NCBI RefSeq assembly: GCF_001854865.1
Contig: NZ_MDDW01000003.1
Span: 134,060 to 142,181, forward strand
DNA from: Rhizobium sp. LCM 4573
GTDB lineage: Bacteria; Pseudomonadota; Alphaproteobacteria; Rhizobiales; Rhizobiaceae
DNA length: 8,122 nt
Reading direction: 5' to 3'
Below, piece after piece: positions 1 to 6,805 of the stretch; within the stretch, counting starts at the first letter, position 1; the number at the start of each line of letters is the position of its first letter. The notes beneath the pieces were generated by a model, which worked only from the letters and a program-made list of their open reading frames with translations, did not search any database and was not told the DNA's origin. Position numbers and translations under genes: made by a program.

Positions 1-939
1 ATCATCATCATCACCCATTTCCTCAATCAGGTTTACGCGATTGCCGATCGCGTTACCGTGCTGCGCAACGGCCGACTGGTTGGCAGCCGCGATATTTCGG
101 GTCTTCCGCGCATGGAGCTGATCTCGATGATGCTCGGCCGCGAGCTGCAGCATATCACCCGCGAACAGCAGGCGAGCGACGAAACGCTCTCACCCGGCGA
201 GGCGCCGATCCGATTCTCCGGTTACGGCAAGCGCGGCAGCGTCGCGCCTTTCGATCTCGAAATCCGCCCCGGCGAGGTGGTGGGCATTGCCGGTCTCCTC
301 GGCTCCGGCCGCACCGAAACCGCCTTTCTCCTCTTCGGCATCGATCGGGCCGACAGCGGCACGGTGAGCGTCGACAATGTCGAGGTGAAGCTCACCTCTC
401 CGGAAGCGGCGATCGCAAAGGGCTTCGGTTTCTGCCCCGAGGAGCGGAAGACCGACGGGATCATCGGTGATTTTTCCGTAGCCGACAACATCGCGCTCGC
501 CCTGCAAGCGCGCCAGGGATGGGCAAAGCCGCTCTCTTCCCGACAAAAGACTGCTCTTGCGGAAGGCTTCATCAAATCGCTCGATATCCGTCCTGCCGAT
601 GCCAACCGGCCGATAAAATTCCTTTCCGGCGGCAATCAGCAGAAAGCCATCCTGGCACGCTGGCTGGCCACCGACCCACGCCTCCTCATCCTCGACGAAC
701 CCACCCGCGGAATCGATATCGGCGCGCATGCGGAAATCCTGAAAATGATCGGCAAGCTCTGCGCCGATGGCATGTCGCTCATCGTCATCTCCTCGGAGAT
801 CGAGGAACTGACGGCAATCGCCCATCGAGTGGTGGTGCTTTCCGACCGGCGGCATGTCGCCGAGCTGAGGGGCGACGAAGTGACTGCCGACAACATCATG
901 CACGCGATTGCGGCGCCGACTGCCCCGGAGGCCGCATGA
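1..939 (+). CDS. ytfR: Sugar ABC transporter ATP-binding protein, YtfR-like (5' partial)
   Basis: This is the energising subunit of a CUT2-type (ribose/galactose family) sugar importer; it hydrolyses ATP on the inner face of the membrane. The reading frame is open from base 1, so the start and most of the first nucleotide-binding domain are missing; 312 residues remain. The window opens in the H-loop of domain 1 (THFLNQ, residues 5-10). Domain 2 shows a degenerate Walker A (GLLGSGRTE, 98-106, Arg in place of Lys), signature LSGGNQQK (208-215), Walker B LLILDEPT (228-235) and SSE where the H-loop histidine would be. These departures are normal for domain 2 of the RbsA/MglA/YtfR family, so they are not damage. 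Motifs such as GFCPEERKTDGII and the overall sequence match my recollection of E. coli YtfR closely. The stop overlaps the next permease start, giving translational coupling. Galactofuranose as substrate is inferred from homology. Confidence 0.95.
   Translation: MIIITHFLNQVYAIADRVTVLRNGRLVGSRDISGLPRMELISMMLGRELQHITREQQASDETLSPGEAPIRFSGYGKRGSVAPFDLEIRPGEVVGIAGLLGSGRTETAFLLFGIDRADSGTVSVDNVEVKLTSPEAAIAKGFGFCPEERKTDGIIGDFSVADNIALALQARQGWAKPLSSRQKTALAEGFIKSLDIRPADANRPIKFLSGGNQQKAILARWLATDPRLLILDEPTRGIDIGAHAEILKMIGKLCADGMSLIVISSEIEELTAIAHRVVVLSDRRHVAELRGDEVTADNIMHAIAAPTAPEAA
927..931 (+). promoter_or_regulatory. Ribosome binding site of the ytfT-like gene
   Basis: GGAGG lies inside the last codons of the ATPase gene. 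Two adjacent ATG codons follow, at 936 and 939. The spacer is 4 bases to the first and 7 to the second, so the second is favoured. The first would give the classic ATGA overlap with the ATPase stop. Confidence 0.7.
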
Positions 940-1967
940 TGAACCGCATTGCAAGGCGCATCCGGCGCATCGCCCCTCAGATTATTGCATTGGCGGTCAT
1001 TCTGGCCGCAATCACGGCCATAGCGCCGGGCTTCCTCAACGTCTCGTTCCAGAATGGCCGGCTATACGGCAGCCTGATCGATGTCCTGGTTCGCGCCGCG
1101 CCGGTCGCGCTTCTGGCAATCGGCATGACGCTCGTCATCGCGACCCGCGGCATCGATCTGTCGATCGGCGCGGTCATCGCGATCTGCGGCGCGGTGGCGG
1201 CCACTCTTATCAGCAACGGCTATCCCCTCCCCTATGTCATCCTGGTATCCCTGGGGGTTGGCCTTGCCTGCGGGCTCTGGAACGGGCTGCTGGTTGCGGT
1301 TCTCGATATCCAGCCGATCATTGCGACGCTCATCCTGATGGTTGCAGGCCGCGGCATCGCCCAGCTCATTACCGAGGGTGTGATCCTCACCTTCAACAAT
1401 GACAGCTTCGCCGCGATCGGTTCCGGCTCATTTGCCGGTGTTCCGATCCCGGTCCTGATCTGGATCGGTGCCGCACTATTGATCGGCCTGCTGGTGCGCA
1501 ATTCCGCTCTCGGTTTTTTGATAGAGGCGACCGGGATCAATCGCCGGGCCGCAACGCTTGCCGGCATTCGCGCGCGATTCCTGCTCTTCTTCGTCTATGC
1601 GGTCTCCGGTATCATGGCGGCGGTCGCTGGCCTGATCGTGACGGCCGATATCCGCGGCGCCGACGCCAACAATGCCGGGCTCTGGCTGGAACTGGACGCG
1701 ATCCTTGCCGTCGTCATCGGCGGGACGTCTCTCAATGGCGGACGCTTTTCTATCCTCGCCTCGCTCATCGGTGCGCTCATCATCCAGTCGATCAACACGG
1801 GCATCCTGGTTTCGGGCTTTCCGCCGGAATTCAACCTCATCATTAAGGCCGGCATCATCATCGTGGTCCTGACGCTCCAATCGCCGGCAATCATGAGCCT
1901 TCTCGGTTTCTTGAGGCCTGCGCGCCGGCAGGCAACGGCGGCCAAAGCGGAAGGAACGGCCCGATGA
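939..1967 (+). CDS. ytfT: Sugar ABC transporter permease, YtfT-like
   Basis: One of two inner-membrane permease subunits of the CUT2 sugar importer, 342 residues (E. coli YtfT is about 341). It is strongly hydrophobic, with multiple membrane spans. It carries the family motif GMTLVIATRGIDLSIG (62-77), the stretch GRGIAQLIT (137-145) and the C-terminal block ADANNAGLWLELDAILAVVI (241-260) followed by GGTSLNGG; all match YtfT as I recall it. Where E. coli YtfT has TGGIDLS this protein has TRGIDLS, a small departure in a conserved loop. The in-frame open region reaches back to 519, but that part overlaps the ATPase gene in another frame and is not coding. The start is set by GGAGG at 927-931; ATG 936 is the alternative. 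The 3' end overlaps the next permease by 4 bases. Confidence 0.94.
   Translation: MNRIARRIRRIAPQIIALAVILAAITAIAPGFLNVSFQNGRLYGSLIDVLVRAAPVALLAIGMTLVIATRGIDLSIGAVIAICGAVAATLISNGYPLPYVILVSLGVGLACGLWNGLLVAVLDIQPIIATLILMVAGRGIAQLITEGVILTFNNDSFAAIGSGSFAGVPIPVLIWIGAALLIGLLVRNSALGFLIEATGINRRAATLAGIRARFLLFFVYAVSGIMAAVAGLIVTADIRGADANNAGLWLELDAILAVVIGGTSLNGGRFSILASLIGALIIQSINTGILVSGFPPEFNLIIKAGIIIVVLTLQSPAIMSLLGFLRPARRQATAAKAEGTAR
1949..1955 (+). promoter_or_regulatory. Ribosome binding site of the yjfF-like gene
   Basis: GGAAGGA ends 8 bases before the ATG at 1964, inside the 3' end of the upstream permease gene. It supports the ATGA-overlap start. Confidence 0.65.
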
Positions 1968-2947
1968 TCCACAGCCGCAATCTCCCATTCGCCGCCACGC
2001 TCGCGATCTTCGTCATCGCCTATATTCTATGCGTGATACAGTTCCCGAACATGCTGTCGACACGCGTGATCGGCAATCTTCTGACAGACAACGCCTTTCT
2101 CGGCATCGCCGCGGTCGGCATGACTTTCGTCATCCTTTCCGGCGGCATCGATCTTTCGATCGGCTCGGTCATTGCCTTCACCAGCGTCTTCGTAGCGGTT
2201 ATGGTCGGCTCGCTCGGAGTTCATCCACTACTGGCGTTTGCGGCGGCGTTGATGATCTCCACGCTTTTCGGCAGCCTGATGGGTGCGATGATCCGTTTTC
2301 TCGTCATCCCACCCTTCGTGGTGACGCTCGCCGGCATGTTCCTCGCGCGCGGCGCGGCTTATCTGATCTCGACCGAATCTGTGCCGATCTCGCATCCCAT
2401 GATAGATGCCATTCAGGGCTTCTATTTCCGCTTTCCCGGCGGCGGGCGGCTGACCGCCATGGCTATGCTCATGCTTGCGGTTTTCATCATCGGCGCCTTC
2501 ATCGCCGGCCGCACCCGCTTCGGCGCCAATGTCTACGCGCTTGGCGGCAATCAGCAGTCGGCCGAACTGATGGGGGTGCCGGTCGGCCCGACCACCGTCG
2601 GCATCTATGCGCTGTCCGGTTTTCTGTCGGGGCTTTCCGGCATTGCATATACCCTTTACACATCCTCCGGCTATTCGCTGGCGACAGTCGGCGTCGAACT
2701 CGACGCGATTGCCGCGGTCGTCATCGGCGGCACGCTCCTGACCGGAGGTACGGGGCTTGTGGCGGGCACTTTCGTCGGAATTCTCATCCAGGGCTTGATC
2801 CAAACCTATATTGTATTCGATGGAACCCTGTCGTCCTGGTGGACGAAGATCGTGATCGGTATTCTGCTCTTCGCCTTCATTGTCTTGCAGCGGGGAATCA
2901 TCTGGTATTCAAACAGGCGCATGGCCGAGGGACGTTTGGTGGCATAA
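1964..2947 (+). CDS. yjfF: Sugar ABC transporter permease, YjfF-like
   Basis: Second permease of the same importer, 327 residues (E. coli YjfF is about 331), expected to pair with the YtfT-like subunit in the inner membrane. The sequence is close to YjfF throughout: STRVIGNLLTDNAFLGI near 32-48, the CUT2 motif GMTFVILSGGIDLSIGS (52-68), PGGGRL (158-163), TRFGANVYALGGN (184-196), GVELDAIAAVVIGGTLLTGG (243-262) and FDGTLSSWWTKI (285-296). It begins in an ATGA overlap with the upstream gene's stop and ends in a TAATG overlap with the GntR gene. Two unlike permeases after a tandem ATPase is the YtfQRT-YjfF arrangement and separates this system from ribose or xylose importers, which usually have one permease gene. 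The galactofuranose substrate is known for the E. coli system and only inferred here. Confidence 0.95.
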   Translation: MIHSRNLPFAATLAIFVIAYILCVIQFPNMLSTRVIGNLLTDNAFLGIAAVGMTFVILSGGIDLSIGSVIAFTSVFVAVMVGSLGVHPLLAFAAALMISTLFGSLMGAMIRFLVIPPFVVTLAGMFLARGAAYLISTESVPISHPMIDAIQGFYFRFPGGGRLTAMAMLMLAVFIIGAFIAGRTRFGANVYALGGNQQSAELMGVPVGPTTVGIYALSGFLSGLSGIAYTLYTSSGYSLATVGVELDAIAAVVIGGTLLTGGTGLVAGTFVGILIQGLIQTYIVFDGTLSSWWTKIVIGILLFAFIVLQRGIIWYSNRRMAEGRLVA

Positions 2948-3711
2948 TGGGACTTCTGGAGACGACGATCACAGGGCGCAAGCGCAGGAACAGCCATGCT
3001 CATGTCGTGGCCGAGCTGGGCAGCGCCATCGTTTCCGGAAAAATTCCCGAAGGCTCCTTGCTCCCCGGCGATGCCGAGCTTTCCGCCCGTTTTGGTGTAT
3101 CGCGGACGGTGTTGCGCGAAACCATGAAGACGCTTGCCGCCAAGCGCCTGGTCGAGCCGAAGGCAAAGGTCGGAACCCGTGTTCTCAACCGCGCGAGCTG
3201 GAATTTCTTCGATTCGGATGTCTTGAGCTGGCGTTGCGAGGCCGGCCTCGATTTCGAATTCATCGAACACCTCGCGGAAATGCGCATGGCATTGGAGCCA
3301 GCGGCAGCAGCGGCCGCCGCCCTGCGGGCGACAAGCGACGATATCGTGACACTTTACGCGATTGCCGCCCGCTTCGACGACCTTTCCCATACGCCAGAAA
3401 CGATCGCCAAGGTCGACCTCGAATTCCATCTGGCGATCGCCCACATGTCCGGCAATCCTTTCATGCGGGCGGCAAGCGCGCTGATCGAAGCCGCGCTTTC
3501 CATTTCCTTCCAGCTTTCCTCACCCGCCGCCTCGCCTGAGAAGATCGACGAGGTAGCGACCAACCACCTGCGTATTGCCCATGCGATCGCCTCCCGTGAT
3601 CCGGAAAGGGCGATCGCCGCGATGCGTCACGTCATCGAAGTCGGCAAGCGCCGCATCCGCGCCTCGCTCGTGGCTTCGGCCCGCGCTGACGAACCTGCCA
3701 CTCGCTCATAG
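2947..3711 (+). CDS. GntR-family regulator, FadR/FCD type, DgoR-like
   Basis: DNA-binding repressor or activator of 254 residues. The N-terminal winged helix-turn-helix spans about 18-80, with LLPGDAELSARFGVSRTVLR (38-57). The C-terminal FCD effector domain spans about 104-240 and keeps the metal and ligand residues of the family: D157 and H161 in VDLEFH, H207 in NHLRIAH and H228 in MRHVIE. The linker SWNFFDSDVLSW (84-95) resembles E. coli DgoR, the galactonate repressor, and related sugar-acid regulators. The start overlaps the permease stop (TAATG) with only a weak GGTGG at 2938-2942, so translation is probably coupled. Being last in the transporter operon suggests that it controls that operon. 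The ligand, perhaps a sugar acid such as galactonate or its KDPGal-type product, is inference. Its 3' end overlaps the convergent TRAP gene by 6 bases. A longer in-frame open region back to 2029 is a shadow over the permease. Confidence 0.93.
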   Translation: MGLLETTITGRKRRNSHAHVVAELGSAIVSGKIPEGSLLPGDAELSARFGVSRTVLRETMKTLAAKRLVEPKAKVGTRVLNRASWNFFDSDVLSWRCEAGLDFEFIEHLAEMRMALEPAAAAAAALRATSDDIVTLYAIAARFDDLSHTPETIAKVDLEFHLAIAHMSGNPFMRAASALIEAALSISFQLSSPAASPEKIDEVATNHLRIAHAIASRDPERAIAAMRHVIEVGKRRIRASLVASARADEPATRS

Positions 3712-5571
3712 GAAAGCTGTCGACAGGATTGGAAAGACCGCGATCAGGGCGAGTCCGATCAGCAGCGCGCCGATATAGGGCCAGATCGCCTTCATGGCTT
3801 CGTCCGGCGAAACGGCGCCGATCTTGCAGGCGATGTAGAAGCCGATGCCGATCGGCGGCGCGATGAGGCCGATGTTCATCGCCGTCACCACGACCATGGA
3901 ATAATGCACGTCGTTGATGCCGAGCGTCTTGGCGATCGGGAACATGATCGGGGCCATGAGCACGATCGCTGGCAGGCCTTCGAGCACGCAGCCGAGCACC
4001 ATGAAGATTGCGATCGTCACCGCCATGAAGGAGAGCCAGCCGCCCGGCAGATCGGTGACCGCTTGGGCGAGCTGGAAGGCGAAGCCGGTCTGTGTCAGTG
4101 CCCAGGCCATGGCGGAAGCGCAGCCCAGGATGATGAGGATCGCGCCGGAAAGTGCTGCGGTTTCCACCAGCATGGAATAGAGCCTGCGAAATCCGATGCC
4201 TCCGTAAAGCACAGCGCCGATGATGAGCGCATAGACGACGGCGATCGTGGAGACTTCGGTCGCCGTCGCCACGCCACCGCCAACCGCACTGCGGATCAGG
4301 AAGGGTAGCAGCAGAGCCGGCGCGGCGATCAAGGCAGCCTTGCGCACGGTTAGGAAAGACGCACGTTTCACCCCGGCCATGGATTCGTGTCGGGATTTGA
4401 AGCGGGCGAGAACCGCGAGCACGAGAAGCAGCACCATGGCGATCGCAAAACCGGCGGTGAAGAGACCGGCGATCGAGACACCGGCCGCCGAACCCAGAAC
4501 GATCAGCACGATCGACGGCGGCACCGTCTCGGCCATCGCCGCGCCCGTGGCGAGCAGCGCGATCATCTCCGGCGGCTTATGGCCGCGCCGCTTCATTTCC
4601 GGAAACAGGGCCGGAGCGACGGTCGCCATGTCGGAGACCTTGGAGCCGGAAATGCCGGAGACCAGAAAGAGCGAACCGAGCAGCACGTAAGACATGCCGG
4701 CGCGCACATGTCCGAGCAGCGAGGCCAGGAATTCGACGATAGCCTTGCCCATGCCCGTGGCATCGAGAATGCAGCCGAGCAGCACAAAGATCGGTACCGA
4801 GAGCAGAATGATGCTCGACATGCCCTCGTCCATACGCCCGACGATGACGAAGATCGGCACATTGGTTGCGAAGGTCAGGAATGAAAGCGCGCCGAGCCCG
4901 AAGCAGAAGGCGATTGGGACACCCATGACCAGCAGTGCACCGACACCGAAAACCAGAAAGAGGACGATGTTCCAGTTTCCAAGCATTTGCAGCGCAGGTG
5001 TCAAAGCCCAGAGCGCACCGGCCACACCCCCGATCGCCGCCGCCGCAGTAAACAGCATTCGCATGTTCCCAAGACGAACGCCATGAAGGATCACCATGAC
5101 CAGCATCATGGCAAGACCGACGGGAAGAGCCGAGGCGCGCCAGCTCATGGGGATCATCAGCGCGGCGGACGTGACGTAGCTTTCCTCGATCGCGTACTCG
5201 ACCGCTGGATAGAGAAGGCTGCCAAGAAAAACCGCCGTCAGCAGAAGCCCGACGGTGGCGACGAATTTTTGGCTGTGTTCACCGAGGAGATTGAGAAACA
5301 CCGTCAACCGCAGGTGCTCATGGCGATCGATGGCAATGGCCGCCCCAAGCATCGCGAGCCAGAGGAAAGCAATGGATGCCGTCTCGTCTCCCCAGATGAT
5401 CGGGGACGAGAACACGTAACGCGCTATGACCCCGATCAGCAGGATCACGATGATGAAGGTGAGCAATGCCGCGCAGATCATCTCTATCGGCCGCATCCAC
5501 ATCGAGCCTCGTGCCGGCTGTTCGAGCTCGATCGCCGCAAGATCGCTCACGGCATCTGTATTCATCGTCAT
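3706..5571 (-). CDS. TRAP transporter fused permease (DctQ-DctM)
   Basis: Membrane component of a tripartite ATP-independent periplasmic transporter, which in this family moves substrates on a sodium gradient after delivery by a periplasmic binding protein. It has 621 residues, much longer than a lone DctM (about 425-440), because small and large subunits are fused. The DctQ part is about 25-170 with the typical WGDE (60-63), WLAMLGAAIA (71-80) and following R-H-E-H. A joining membrane helix lies near 172-192. The DctM part is about 200-620 with DATGMGKAI (270-278), SGISGSKVSDM (305-315), ETVPPSIVLI (348-357), EGLPAIVLMAPIMFP (531-545) and NIGLIAPPIG (566-575). The start is fixed by GGGGAGGA with a 6-base spacer; a second ATG two codons later has a poorer spacer. 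It lies 77 bases downstream of the LacI-type gene on the same strand and converges on the GntR gene. Substrate unknown. Confidence 0.95.
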   Translation of the reverse strand: MTMNTDAVSDLAAIELEQPARGSMWMRPIEMICAALLTFIIVILLIGVIARYVFSSPIIWGDETASIAFLWLAMLGAAIAIDRHEHLRLTVFLNLLGEHSQKFVATVGLLLTAVFLGSLLYPAVEYAIEESYVTSAALMIPMSWRASALPVGLAMMLVMVILHGVRLGNMRMLFTAAAAIGGVAGALWALTPALQMLGNWNIVLFLVFGVGALLVMGVPIAFCFGLGALSFLTFATNVPIFVIVGRMDEGMSSIILLSVPIFVLLGCILDATGMGKAIVEFLASLLGHVRAGMSYVLLGSLFLVSGISGSKVSDMATVAPALFPEMKRRGHKPPEMIALLATGAAMAETVPPSIVLIVLGSAAGVSIAGLFTAGFAIAMVLLLVLAVLARFKSRHESMAGVKRASFLTVRKAALIAAPALLLPFLIRSAVGGGVATATEVSTIAVVYALIIGAVLYGGIGFRRLYSMLVETAALSGAILIILGCASAMAWALTQTGFAFQLAQAVTDLPGGWLSFMAVTIAIFMVLGCVLEGLPAIVLMAPIMFPIAKTLGINDVHYSMVVVTAMNIGLIAPPIGIGFYIACKIGAVSPDEAMKAIWPYIGALLIGLALIAVFPILSTAFL

Positions 5572-5577
5572 GACATA

Positions 5578-5585
5578 TCCTCCCC
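5578..5585 (-). promoter_or_regulatory. Strong ribosome binding site of the TRAP permease gene
   Basis: Read on the minus strand, GGGGAGGA ends 6 bases before the ATG whose first base is 5571. It decides between that ATG and the one beginning at 5565 in favour of the first. Confidence 0.8.
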
Positions 5586-5608
5586 GGCGGCCGCTTTCGG
5601 TTCCGCCG
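5585..5608 (-). other. Stem-loop abutting the TRAP permease ribosome binding site
   Basis: In the gap between the LacI-type gene and the TRAP permease gene, CGGCGG (5585-5590) pairs with CCGCCG (5603-5608). An inner CCG/CGG stem (5591-5593 with 5598-5600) closes a CTTT loop on the plus strand, AAAG in the minus-strand RNA, leaving a 2-base bulge. In that RNA the hairpin ends exactly where the GGGGAGGA ribosome site begins. It has no following T-run, so it is not a classical terminator. It may influence mRNA stability or translation, but the function is inferred. Confidence 0.4.
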
Positions 5609-5648
5609 TCTCCTGAAACTCAACTATCGACGGGTTCATGCCCGCGGC

Positions 5649-6707
5649 TCACGGGAGGTTCTCCCGGAAAATCACTTCGCTGCGTAGCGGCGCCACGTCC
5701 TCATCCGCCGGACGCCCGGCGCGCAGGTTCTGAAACACGCGCGCAACCCGCCCGATCGTGTCGCTGGGGTTTTGGGTGATGACCGCATCCATCGTGCCGT
5801 CGATCAGGAAAGCCCGCGTATCCGGCGTCAGCCCGTGGCCGACGAAGACGAGCGAATGCTCACGCCGGGCGTCCTTGATCGCCTTGCCGACGCCGCTGGC
5901 GCCGCCGCCGATATTGTAGATGCCGGCAAGATCCGGATGCTGGCTCAGCAGCATTCGCATCTGCCGATAGTTCATCGTCTCGTCGTCGTGCCCCTCGCGG
6001 ATGCCCACGACCTCGATATGCGGATAGCTTTCCTTCAGCACATGCAGGAAACCCATCTCGCGCTCCTCATGGGCGCGATAGCTGAGGCTGCCGGCGATCA
6101 TCGCCACCTTGGCGGGCGCCTTGCCGACGAAGCGGGCGATCAGATAGCCGGCAAGCCGTCCGGTCGAACGATTGTCGAGCCCGAGATAGGCGGCGCGCTG
6201 GGCATTGGCGATATCGGATATCAGAGTAACAGTCGGCACGCCTTTGTCCGCCAGTCGGTTCACCGCCTCGCGCACGGCGGGGTGCTCGAGCGCCATGAAG
6301 GCGACGCCATCGGCCGAGCGCCCGTGTCTTTGCAGCGCGGCGGCCAGAATGTCCGGATTGAAGCTCTTGATGTATTCGACGGTCGGCTTGATACCGTGCC
6401 TTTCGAACAAGGGCGTCTGGTCCACGATCGATCGGCCCAGATGCGTAAGATAACGGTTGGTGCCGGCGGGCAGGAGAAAGGAGATGTTGGCAAGCCTGCG
6501 CGGCTCCGCCGAATCCAGGGCCTCCTCATCGACATAGCCGAGCTCCGCGGCGGATTTCATCACCCTATGGACCGTCGGCGCACGGACCCCTTGCCGCCCG
6601 TTCAACACACGGTCGACGGTCGCGGTCGAGACTCCGGCATGCCGCGCGACGTCCACAATGGTCGGCCGGCGGCCCTTTTCAATCGCTTCGAGAGGCGTCT
6701 CAAACAT
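5649..6707 (-). CDS. LacI-family transcriptional regulator
   Basis: DNA-binding regulator of 352 residues. The helix-turn-helix is at about 16-36 (TIVDVARHAGVSTATVDRVL), followed by NGRQGVRAPTVHRVMKSAAE and LGYV. The effector domain, about 72-350, is of the periplasmic sugar-binding-protein fold: ISFLLPAGTNRYL near 75-87, LGLDNRSTGRLAGYLIARFV (175-194), VAMIAGSLSYRAHEERE (201-217) and GHGLTPDTRAFLIDGTMDAV (290-309). The segment after LGYV (60-70, DEEALDSAEPR) does not match the usual N-x-x-A-x-x-L hinge helix well. The ATG is the only usable start, because a stop follows three codons upstream, and it lacks a clear ribosome site. It stands between the TRAP permease (same strand, downstream) and the divergently transcribed binding protein, the usual position for a local regulator of both arms. 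The ligand is probably the transported compound or its product, which is inference. Confidence 0.94.
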   Translation of the reverse strand: MFETPLEAIEKGRRPTIVDVARHAGVSTATVDRVLNGRQGVRAPTVHRVMKSAAELGYVDEEALDSAEPRRLANISFLLPAGTNRYLTHLGRSIVDQTPLFERHGIKPTVEYIKSFNPDILAAALQRHGRSADGVAFMALEHPAVREAVNRLADKGVPTVTLISDIANAQRAAYLGLDNRSTGRLAGYLIARFVGKAPAKVAMIAGSLSYRAHEEREMGFLHVLKESYPHIEVVGIREGHDDETMNYRQMRMLLSQHPDLAGIYNIGGGASGVGKAIKDARREHSLVFVGHGLTPDTRAFLIDGTMDAVITQNPSDTIGRVARVFQNLRAGRPADEDVAPLRSEVIFRENLP

Positions 6708-6713
6708 ATGATC
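6705..6713 (+). repeat. CATATGATC, copy 1 (overlaps the lacI-type start)
   Basis: Nine bases identical to those at 6754-6762, in the same orientation, 49 bases apart start to start. This copy covers the CAT that is the complement of the regulator's ATG. Paired sites across a divergent promoter are typical of operators, but a 9-base match does not prove binding. Confidence 0.45.
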
Positions 6714-6729
6714 ACATCAAATTACATCA
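6714..6729 (+). repeat. Tandem ACATCA pair, one helical turn apart
   Basis: ACATCA occurs at 6714-6719 and 6724-6729, a period of 10 bases that puts both on one face of the helix. The block CATCAAATTACATCAG (6715-6730) matches CATCAAAATACATCAA (7864-7879, before the VOC gene) at 14 of 16 positions. Confidence 0.5.
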
Positions 6730-6739
6730 GAAATCGCGT

Positions 6740-6768
6740 TTGACTTCATCATTCATATGATCGATTTT
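6740..6768 (+). promoter_or_regulatory. Candidate promoter of the TRAP binding-protein gene
   Basis: TTGACT at 6740-6745 matches the sigma-70 -35 consensus at five of six bases. A 17-base spacer leads to GATTTT (6763-6768), a poor -10. The better -10 look-alike TATGAT (6756-6761) is only 10 bases away. The CATATGATC repeat would lie inside the spacer, suiting a repressor site. Confidence 0.3.
6754..6762 (+). repeat. CATATGATC, copy 2
   Basis: Exact copy of 6705-6713. It contains most of the 8-base palindrome TCATATGA (6753-6760) and lies between the candidate -35 and -10 of the binding-protein promoter. Confidence 0.45.
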
Positions 6769-6793
6769 CCGGCTTGGGAAGTGACTTTCCTAT

Positions 6794-6800
6794 GGGGAGG
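6794..6800 (+). promoter_or_regulatory. Strong ribosome binding site of the TRAP binding-protein gene
   Basis: GGGGAGG ends 5 bases before the ATG at 6806. It favours that ATG over the one two codons later and suggests high expression, as expected for a binding protein. Confidence 0.75.
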
Positions 6801-6805
6801 AAAAA

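Larger units (their letters stand above)
6708..6805. promoter_or_regulatory. Divergent control region between the LacI-type and TRAP binding-protein genes
   Basis: This 98-base non-coding gap is clearly AT-richer than its surroundings over 6708-6770. It must drive the binding-protein gene to the right and the regulator plus permease to the left. It contains a tandem ACATCA pair, the second CATATGATC copy, a short inverted repeat ATCAT/ATGAT (6748-6752 and 6757-6761) and AAATCGCGTTT with AAA/TTT arms (6731-6741). The last two are weak candidates for LacI-type operators; which, if any, is bound cannot be decided from sequence alone. Confidence 0.65.

Noticed and set aside
292..318. The Walker A motif of the second ATPase domain lacks its lysine, suggesting an inactive protein
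   Set aside because: GLLGSGRTE is normal for the second domain of RbsA/MglA/YtfR-type ATPases, whose first domain does the catalysis.
519..935. A 5' extension of the YtfT-like frame
   Set aside because: It lies over conserved ATPase sequence in another frame, and the natural permease N-terminus and ribosome site are at 927-941.
2029..2946. A 5' extension of the GntR frame giving a 560-residue protein
   Set aside because: The added 306 residues overlap the YjfF-like permease in another frame and are Arg/His-rich without family features; the regulator starts at 2947.
5772..6743. A 323-codon open frame on the plus strand opposite the LacI-type gene
   Set aside because: It is a codon-bias shadow: the minus-strand frame encodes a complete LacI-family protein over the same span, while this translation shows no recognisable domain.
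6708..6805. A small RNA gene or riboswitch in the divergent gap
   Set aside because: The gap has only short weak stems and no terminator-like end; operator and promoter function accounts for it better.
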